From: an uncultured Dorea sp.
Lineage (GTDB): Bacteria; Bacillota; Clostridia; Lachnospirales; Lachnospiraceae
NCBI GenBank assembly: GCA_910588745.1
Contig: CAJURK010000067.1
Span: 1 to 11,096, forward strand
Direction: 5' to 3'
DNA length: 11,096 bases
Shown one piece after another: positions 7,056 through 11,096 of the stretch. The notes beneath the pieces were generated by a model, which was given only the letters and a program-made list of their open reading frames with translations, had not been told where the DNA came from and searched no databases. The position numbers and the translations under genes were made by a program. Position 1 is the first letter of the stretch. Each line of letters opens with the position of its first letter.

Positions 7056-7163
7056 GATATATCGGAGAATAAGCGGAATGTTTTGCGGGACGACGTATAG
7101 TTTGGCTGTTTGATGATAATCGCATCCGAGCGGAGGATGGGACATTTAAAGAGGGAGGCAGAG

Positions 7164-7973
7164 ATGGTATATTTGAGCAGTTTTATGGTGTCGGAACATA
7201 GGATGAGAAACCCGAATGTATATCCATATTGTGTGTTCCGCGATAAAGAGATTTACCCAATGGTGTTTGCTCCCATTACAATCATTTACGGAGATAATGG
7301 ATCCGGTAAATCTACGCTTTTGAATATCATCGCGCAGAAGGCGGGCGTCAGAGGATGCGAGATCTATGCGTATGGCCGGGATTACATTGATAAATTTGTC
7401 AGAGAAAGCAAGTTTGATGTGGGTGAAGACGATTTCGGCCGGAGGTTAGCTGTTCCGAAGAAAAGCCTGTATGTAAAGAGCGAGGACATCCTTTTTGAGA
7501 TTAAGAAGGTACAGCAGGAGGAAGCGTTAGAAAGAGGCTATATCTATGAAGCGATGAAAAAGAAGGGCATAGGTCGGGCGGCTGCGGAGGATGCCTTTAG
7601 AAAGAGAAAAGAAATACTGCGGTTTGCCCAGGAAAAGTATTCCAATGGAGAGACGGCGATGCAGCTTCTTATGGACATTTTTGAGCCGGATGCTTTGTAT
7701 CTATTGGACGAGCCGGAGGTGTCGCTGTCGCCCCGGAATCAGGTGATGCTGGCGGAAGAGATTAATAAACTGGCGCGTTTTTTAGGCTGTCAGTTTATTA
7801 TTGCAACGCATTCGCCTTTCATGCTGGGGACGCTAAAGGCAAAGATCTATAATCTGGATTCAGCCTGTATGGAAGAAGCGAAGTGGTATGAATTGGAGAA
7901 TATAAGGTTCTTTCATGAGTTTTTCGAGAAGAACAGGGAGGTGTTCCGAAGTTCGTCATTAGCAAAATTATAG
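7164..7973 (+). CDS. Stand-alone ABC/SMC-like AAA ATPase
   Basis: The protein has 269 aa and is soluble. It has Walker A GDNGSGKST (43-51), an ABC-signature-like SNGE (160-163), Walker B YLLDEPE (Asp182, Glu183) and the H-switch ATHSPF (His216). This is the complete set of an ABC-type ATPase without membrane domains, close to the OLD/RecF/SMC-like single-domain predicted ATPases. A helical insert at about 100-155 would be the lid or coiled arm. GGAGG at 7154-7158 is 5 bases from ATG 7164, which decides this start over in-frame ATGs further up. It begins 108 bp after the specificity gene on the same strand with no terminator between, so it may share the RM transcript. Similar ATPases occur both as housekeeping orphans and as parts of defence modules, and sequence alone does not say which. 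No nuclease domain is fused to it. Confidence 0.8.
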   Translation: MVYLSSFMVSEHRMRNPNVYPYCVFRDKEIYPMVFAPITIIYGDNGSGKSTLLNIIAQKAGVRGCEIYAYGRDYIDKFVRESKFDVGEDDFGRRLAVPKKSLYVKSEDILFEIKKVQQEEALERGYIYEAMKKKGIGRAAAEDAFRKRKEILRFAQEKYSNGETAMQLLMDIFEPDALYLLDEPEVSLSPRNQVMLAEEINKLARFLGCQFIIATHSPFMLGTLKAKIYNLDSACMEEAKWYELENIRFFHEFFEKNREVFRSSSLAKL

Positions 7974-8016
7974 TGTCTAAGGTTAGGAATTGATTTTCTT
8001 TTGGATGAGAGCGGGA

Positions 8017-8044
8017 TATAATAAGAATAAAGGGAAAAGAGGTG
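8017..8044 (+). promoter_or_regulatory. -10 box and ribosome binding site of the HNH-family remnant
   Basis: A perfect TATAAT lies at 8017-8022, but the -35 position 17 bp upstream reads only TTTTCT, so the promoter is weak or activator-dependent. AGAGGTG at 8038-8044 is 6 bases from TTG 8051 and supports that unusual start codon. No in-frame ATG gives a better N-terminus. Confidence 0.45.
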
Positions 8045-8050
8045 TAAAAC

Positions 8051-8647
8051 TTGCAGTTGCCATATTCGGAAAGATTAGATATTGCGCATTTTTCGCGTCT
8101 ATTTGACAATAAAAGTGAATGCTACAAGCTGTTCTGGTTTCAAGCGATTGTTTCCAGGATTATGCAGGGCAGGGGCGTCTTTACTTATGAAGAGCTGATT
8201 CATGAAATGATTGCGGATGCATGGTATATGGTGACGGAGTATCACCTGAATCTTGGTCCGAACGATACGCTGGAAAAAGTAGTGAATCGTCTGACTGAAA
8301 TTAGCGCGATAAAGTTCAGTGAGAAGAAAGAAGCGCTGCTGAAGTATCTGGAAAATTGCATGGATAAAACTGTTATGGGAATGAAGCGAACTCTGGCGCG
8401 GAATGTTTCTTATCGGCTGCAGGCGCCTTTCATGGATTCCATGCGCGGAGATGAGTGGAAGCGAACGGAAGAAAATCTGGCTAAGCGAATTAATCAGGAA
8501 AAACGGTTGATGTATTATTTTCAGGCATTTGAGGGACTTCAAACCAAAATAGAACTTCAGCCGGACTGGCTTTTTTATATTCAGCAGAATCGTGAGACTA
8601 TTCAGGGATGGATCGAGTTGAACATGATTACTTACATTTTATCTTGA
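8051..8647 (+). pseudogene. HNH-endonuclease-family protein, N-terminal part only
   Basis: This 198-aa ORF starts at TTG with MQLPYSERLDIAHFSRLFDN. From memory, this start and the later segments WYMVTEYHLNLGP, DKTVMGMKRTLARNVSYRLQAPFM and INQEKRLMYYF belong to a clostridial family of about 300 or more aa annotated as HNH endonuclease domain proteins, in which this region is N-terminal and the HNH nuclease is C-terminal. Here the frame stops at IELNMITYILS, just where the catalytic part would begin, and no H-N-H motif follows in any frame before the terminator. It therefore looks like a truncated remnant, or a stand-alone N-terminal domain. TGA follows directly, and a terminator lies 45 bp on, so the loss was a deletion rather than one point mutation. 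It lies beside an RM system and an ATPase, which is compatible with a defence cluster. Confidence 0.6.
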
Positions 8648-8692
8648 GGTATCGAGAACCAAGAAAGGAAGTTTAAGCTTGGGAATCATTTT

Positions 8693-8721
8693 GGGCGGCA
8701 TTAATGCCGCCCACCCTTTTT
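8693..8721 (+). terminator. Rho-independent terminator
   Basis: A perfect 20-bp palindrome (8693-8712) has arms GGGCGGC/GCCGCCC and an ATTAAT centre. It is followed by ACCC and TTTTT (8717-8721). It ends plus-strand transcription after the HNH-family remnant. On the minus strand the stem is followed by AAAATGAT and lacks a T-run, so for the flavoenzyme gene it would only be a 3'-end hairpin. Confidence 0.8.
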
Positions 8722-8723
8722 AC

Positions 8724-10784
8724 TCAGATATTCATTGCCGTCTCATAAGCCCCCCAGATAACGCTGCGCAGATTACCTACCTTCTGGCAGTCACCCACCA
8801 GATATACCTGTTTCTTCTTTTGATCCGGCGTTAACGGGTTGGCGATATATCCTGCGGAGGAAATGACGCTGTCGCAAGGGATGGTAATCGTCTTCTTCCA
8901 TTTATCCAGGCATACCACGGCGTCTTCTTTTACTTCTTTCAGGCTGGTTTCCAGATATACCGGAACCTTATGCAGTGCGAACCACTCCCGTAAGTAGGAG
9001 CTGTTTGCTAAGCACACGCCTTTCTGAGATATCAGGTCGTCTTTCATTTCGATGATGATTGGCTCTTTGCCCAGCAGGGCCAGTTCATAAGCAATCTCGC
9101 TTCCTGTCAGGCCGCCGCCGATTACGGCGACTTTCTGGCCTACCTCTTTTCCGTTCAGATATTCACAGGCTTCGATCATCCGCTCATAACCCGGAATGGC
9201 TTTTAGGATGCGGGGAACGGAACCGGTGGCGATGATGATTGGCTCGCCGTCAAAGCGGGATAGATCTTTTATTTCTTCGTTCAGGCGTACTTCGATCTTG
9301 AGCCGTTCCATCTGGCGGCGGTACCAGGCGAGCAGCTCCCGGAGCTTGCCCTTGTAGGATTCTGCGCTGGCAGGAATAAATGTGCCGCCCAGTACGTCGC
9401 TTTTTTCGTAAATGACAGGAGTGTGGCCGCGTTTTTTCAGTACCCGTGCGGCTTCCATACCGCCGATGCCGCCGCCGATGATGTGAACTTTCTTCGGGGT
9501 CTTAGCGGGAATGATCCGGTGCTTGCCCCACTGCATCGTCTCGGCATTTACTGCGCAGCGGGCCAGATGCAGGCTGTCGTTTAGATCCTGGTCATTTGGA
9601 ACGCCTTTGTAATGGCACATGTTGAAGCAGCCGTTGTGGCACAGGATGCAGGGACGGATGTCCTCTTCTTTCCCTTTCATCAGCTTTGTCACCCATTGCT
9701 GGTCCGCGAGAAACGGTCTTGCAAAACCTGCGCCGTCCAGTTTCCCGGCGGCAATAGAATCTGCCGCTGCATAAGGGTCTAAACGTCCCGCGCATACCAC
9801 GGGGATATCTACAAATTGTTTGATATGTTCTACGTCGGCCAGATTGCAGTTCTCCGGCATATATACCGGGGGATGCGCCCAATACCAGGCGTCGTAGGTG
9901 CCGTTGTCGCAGTTAAGCATGTCGTAGCCCGCGTCCTGGAGATACTTTACAGCCCGTTCGGATTCTTCCATATCCCGGCCGGCCTCGATGTATTCTTCGC
10001 CCGGCAGCGCGCCCTGGCGGAAGCCTTTGGTTTTGGAGAGAACGCTGTAGCGCAGGGAAACCGGGAAATCATCGCCGCAGGCCCATTTGATGGCCTTTAC
10101 GATTTCTACTGCAAAGCGGTAACGATTTTCAAAGGAGCCGCCGTACTGGTCGGTTCGTTTGTTCACATACTTTAGGGTGAACTGATCCAGAAGATAACCC
10201 TCGTGAACGGCGTGGATTTCAACGCCGTCTACTCCTGCATCTTTTAAAAGCTTTGCAGTCTTGGCAAATGCTTCTACAAATTCGTGGATTTCATCTACGG
10301 TCATCTCCCGGGAGGGAACCTTGTCCGACCAGCGGTTGGGGGAAGGGCTTGCGGATGCGGTAATCTTATCCAAATCCATAAATGGCTTAGAAATCTTTCT
10401 CAGCATGGGAGTGGTGTACAGCTTTTCCATCAGTTCGCTGATGGTAAAGGAACGGCCGAAACCGGCGGTGAGCTGGACGAACAGCTTTGCTCCGGTTTTG
10501 TGGAATTTTGGCATCCATTTTTTCAAATCCTGATACATCTTCTTTTCCTTGTGCAGCCACTGGCCGCCCATGGGATTGTATACCGGCTGGCAGCCAGGCA
10601 GTACCAGTCCGGCGTTATTCTTCGCGACTTCCATAATAAAACGGGCGCCGGTTTTGTCGAAATGATGTTTTTCCATCCATCCAAACAAATCCGTTCCGCC
10701 CATGGAAGTTAAGACGATGCGGTTCTTGATCTCACAGTTCCCGATCTTCCAGGGGGTAAACAGCGGCTCTAATTTTGTATTCAT
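8724..10784 (-). CDS. BaiH/2-enoate reductase-like flavin and 4Fe-4S ene-reductase
   Basis: This cytoplasmic enzyme has 686 aa. Residues 1-370 form an Old-Yellow-Enzyme TIM barrel that binds FMN; visible landmarks are LFTPWKIGNCEIKNRIV at the N-terminus, then VEIHAVHEGYLLDQF and NKRTDQYGGSFENRYRF. The Cys cluster Cys379-x2-Cys382-x3-Cys386 with Cys410 (CAVN) would hold a 4Fe-4S centre. Dinucleotide folds follow, with GGGIGG (437-442) and GGGLTG (556-561), for FAD and NAD(P)H, and the closing GDCQKVGNLRSVIWGAY is typical. The layout is that of 2,4-dienoyl-CoA reductase, 2-enoate reductase and the bile-acid enzymes BaiCD/BaiH: NAD(P)H-driven reduction of an activated C=C bond. The substrate is unknown; enoates, dienoyl-CoAs and steroid enones are all possible. 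GGAG lies just upstream of the ATG. It is monocistronic in this window, with its own strong promoter. Confidence 0.9.
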   Translation of the reverse strand: MNTKLEPLFTPWKIGNCEIKNRIVLTSMGGTDLFGWMEKHHFDKTGARFIMEVAKNNAGLVLPGCQPVYNPMGGQWLHKEKKMYQDLKKWMPKFHKTGAKLFVQLTAGFGRSFTISELMEKLYTTPMLRKISKPFMDLDKITASASPSPNRWSDKVPSREMTVDEIHEFVEAFAKTAKLLKDAGVDGVEIHAVHEGYLLDQFTLKYVNKRTDQYGGSFENRYRFAVEIVKAIKWACGDDFPVSLRYSVLSKTKGFRQGALPGEEYIEAGRDMEESERAVKYLQDAGYDMLNCDNGTYDAWYWAHPPVYMPENCNLADVEHIKQFVDIPVVCAGRLDPYAAADSIAAGKLDGAGFARPFLADQQWVTKLMKGKEEDIRPCILCHNGCFNMCHYKGVPNDQDLNDSLHLARCAVNAETMQWGKHRIIPAKTPKKVHIIGGGIGGMEAARVLKKRGHTPVIYEKSDVLGGTFIPASAESYKGKLRELLAWYRRQMERLKIEVRLNEEIKDLSRFDGEPIIIATGSVPRILKAIPGYERMIEACEYLNGKEVGQKVAVIGGGLTGSEIAYELALLGKEPIIIEMKDDLISQKGVCLANSSYLREWFALHKVPVYLETSLKEVKEDAVVCLDKWKKTITIPCDSVISSAGYIANPLTPDQKKKQVYLVGDCQKVGNLRSVIWGAYETAMNI

Positions 10785-10866
10785 ACTTTGTTCATCTCCT
10801 CTCTAGGTATGCGTTTGGTAAATTTGTGGTCAGAATAGTAACCTCTAAAGTGTATATAATAGATTA

Positions 10867-10895
10867 ATTATATCAAATTTTTAGTAAAACTGCAA
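10867..10895 (-). promoter_or_regulatory. Promoter of the flavoenzyme gene
   Basis: Read on the minus strand, TTGCAG (plus 10890-10895) is followed after exactly 17 bp by a perfect TATAAT (plus 10867-10872). Transcription would start near 10860, giving a leader of about 75 bases. The -35 box overlaps the left arm of the inverted repeat at 10891-10899. Confidence 0.75.
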
Positions 10896-10930
10896 CAAAA
10901 ATAGACAAATATAGACTTTGGTTTGTTGCA
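10891..10930. repeat. Perfect 9-bp inverted repeat between divergent promoters, candidate operator
   Basis: TGCAACAAA (10891-10899) and TTTGTTGCA (10922-10930) are exact reverse complements with centres 31 bp, or about three helical turns, apart. Each arm overlaps the -35 box of one divergent promoter. Between them lies a short direct repeat (ATAGACAAA, ATAGACTTT). A dimeric regulator bound here could control both genes together. The symmetry could partly come from both promoters having TTGCA-type -35 boxes. Confidence 0.55.
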
Positions 10931-10954
10931 AATAAACAAAAAATGTGATAAAAT
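10926..10954 (+). promoter_or_regulatory. Promoter of the truncated P-loop gene
   Basis: TTGCAA (10926-10931) lies 17 bp from TAAAAT (10949-10954), with TGTG just before the -10 region. GAGG at 10977-10980 and AAAGG at 10981-10985 provide the ribosome binding site. Its -35 lies on the right arm of the inverted repeat at 10922-10930. Confidence 0.6.
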
Positions 10955-10988
10955 AGTAACAAGATTACATGACTACGAGGAAAGGTAG

Positions 10989-11057
10989 GTGGAACCCTTG
11001 CACGAGACAACGATTATCGCCGCGGCAGGCAAAGGCGGCGTAGGTTATGAAAAGTAA
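10989..11057 (+). pseudogene. 5' fragment of a MinD/ParA/CooC-type P-loop ATPase gene
   Basis: From GTG 10989 the frame reads MEPLHETTIIAAAGKGGVG and then YEK-stop. The short beta-strand (TIIAAAG) and GKGGVG are the beginning of the deviant Walker A motif (KGGVGKT) of the MinD/ParA/NifH/CooC ATPase superfamily. The Lys-Thr that should follow is missing and the frame ends four codons later. The expression signals are intact (promoter 10926-10954, Shine-Dalgarno 8 bases upstream; TTG 10998 is an alternative start). The gene is therefore most simply read as interrupted at about 11046. Which member of the superfamily it was cannot be told. Its divergent arrangement with the flavoenzyme gene suggests a shared role or regulation. 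Confidence 0.6.
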
Positions 11058-11096
11058 GTTATTATGCAAAGTTGAGCCTTCACTTTTGCTGATTTT
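11046..11096. mobile_element. Possible end of an insertion element at the right edge
   Basis: Sequence after the P-loop break is AT-rich, non-coding in the interrupted frame, and includes TTATGCAAAGTTGA (11070-11083). That motif reminds me of the terminal repeats of some IS21-family elements in gut Firmicutes, but this is a memory-based resemblance. The element would continue outside the window; neither its transposase nor its other end can be seen. Confidence 0.25.

Noticed and set aside
8693..8721. Bidirectional terminator for both flanking genes
   Set aside because: Only the plus-strand side of the stem is followed by a T-run; the minus-strand side continues AAAATGATTCC.
9816..10712. Several plus-strand open frames opposite the flavoenzyme gene
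   Set aside because: They lie antisense inside a well-supported family member, have no Shine-Dalgarno sites and give low-complexity translations.
8724..10784. Bilirubin reductase (BilR) as identity of the flavoenzyme
   Set aside because: BilR, as I recall, carries an HGDR motif in the active-site loop. Here that position reads HAVHEGYLLDQF, the BaiH/dienoyl-CoA-reductase form.

Overview
The window looks like an accessory stretch of a low-GC Gram-positive chromosome, most likely a gut Lachnospiraceae/Clostridium cluster XIVa-type anaerobe. This is inferred from strong GGAGG-type ribosome binding sites, near-consensus TTGNNN-17-TATAAT promoters, AT-rich intergenic DNA, a BaiH/2-enoate-reductase-like flavoenzyme, and small orphan regulators and transporters typical of that group. 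No rRNA, tRNA or CRISPR array was seen.

Left part (1-2825): an XRE-type regulator whose C-terminal half resembles the C-terminal domain of the flagellar switch protein FliG. A very AT-rich pair of unrecognised small genes follows: a two-TM membrane protein, and a 70-aa secreted peptide with an acidic stretch, an RKRKR basic cluster and a short C-terminal tail. Next is a 146-bp MITE-like inverted-repeat element between converging genes, then a single-domain EamA-type transporter on the minus strand. The 665 bp after that contain only one doubtful short ORF.

Centre (2826-8720): an SPL-like radical SAM protein comes first. A restriction-modification locus resembling the type IIB enzyme BcgI follows, behind its own promoter. 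Its A subunit joins an N-terminal PD-(D/E)xK nuclease to a gamma-type N6-adenine methylase, and its B subunit is a two-TRD specificity protein. The B reading frame has no ordinary start codon. It begins at an ATA overlapping the TAA of the A gene, which a single G-to-A change from an ATGA coupling would explain; a frameshift in a fused gene is the alternative. A stand-alone ABC/SMC-like ATPase follows, then a protein that I recall as the N-terminal region of an HNH-endonuclease family, ending before the HNH part, and a strong terminator.

Right part (8724-11096): a large minus-strand flavin/4Fe-4S ene-reductase of the BaiH/2,4-dienoyl-CoA reductase type is transcribed away from a 5' gene fragment encoding a KGGVG P-loop. 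The two divergent promoters are nearly mirror images, and their -35 boxes lie in the arms of a perfect 9-bp inverted repeat, which suggests a shared operator. The P-loop gene breaks off after KGGVG, directly before DNA that resembles the end of an insertion element.
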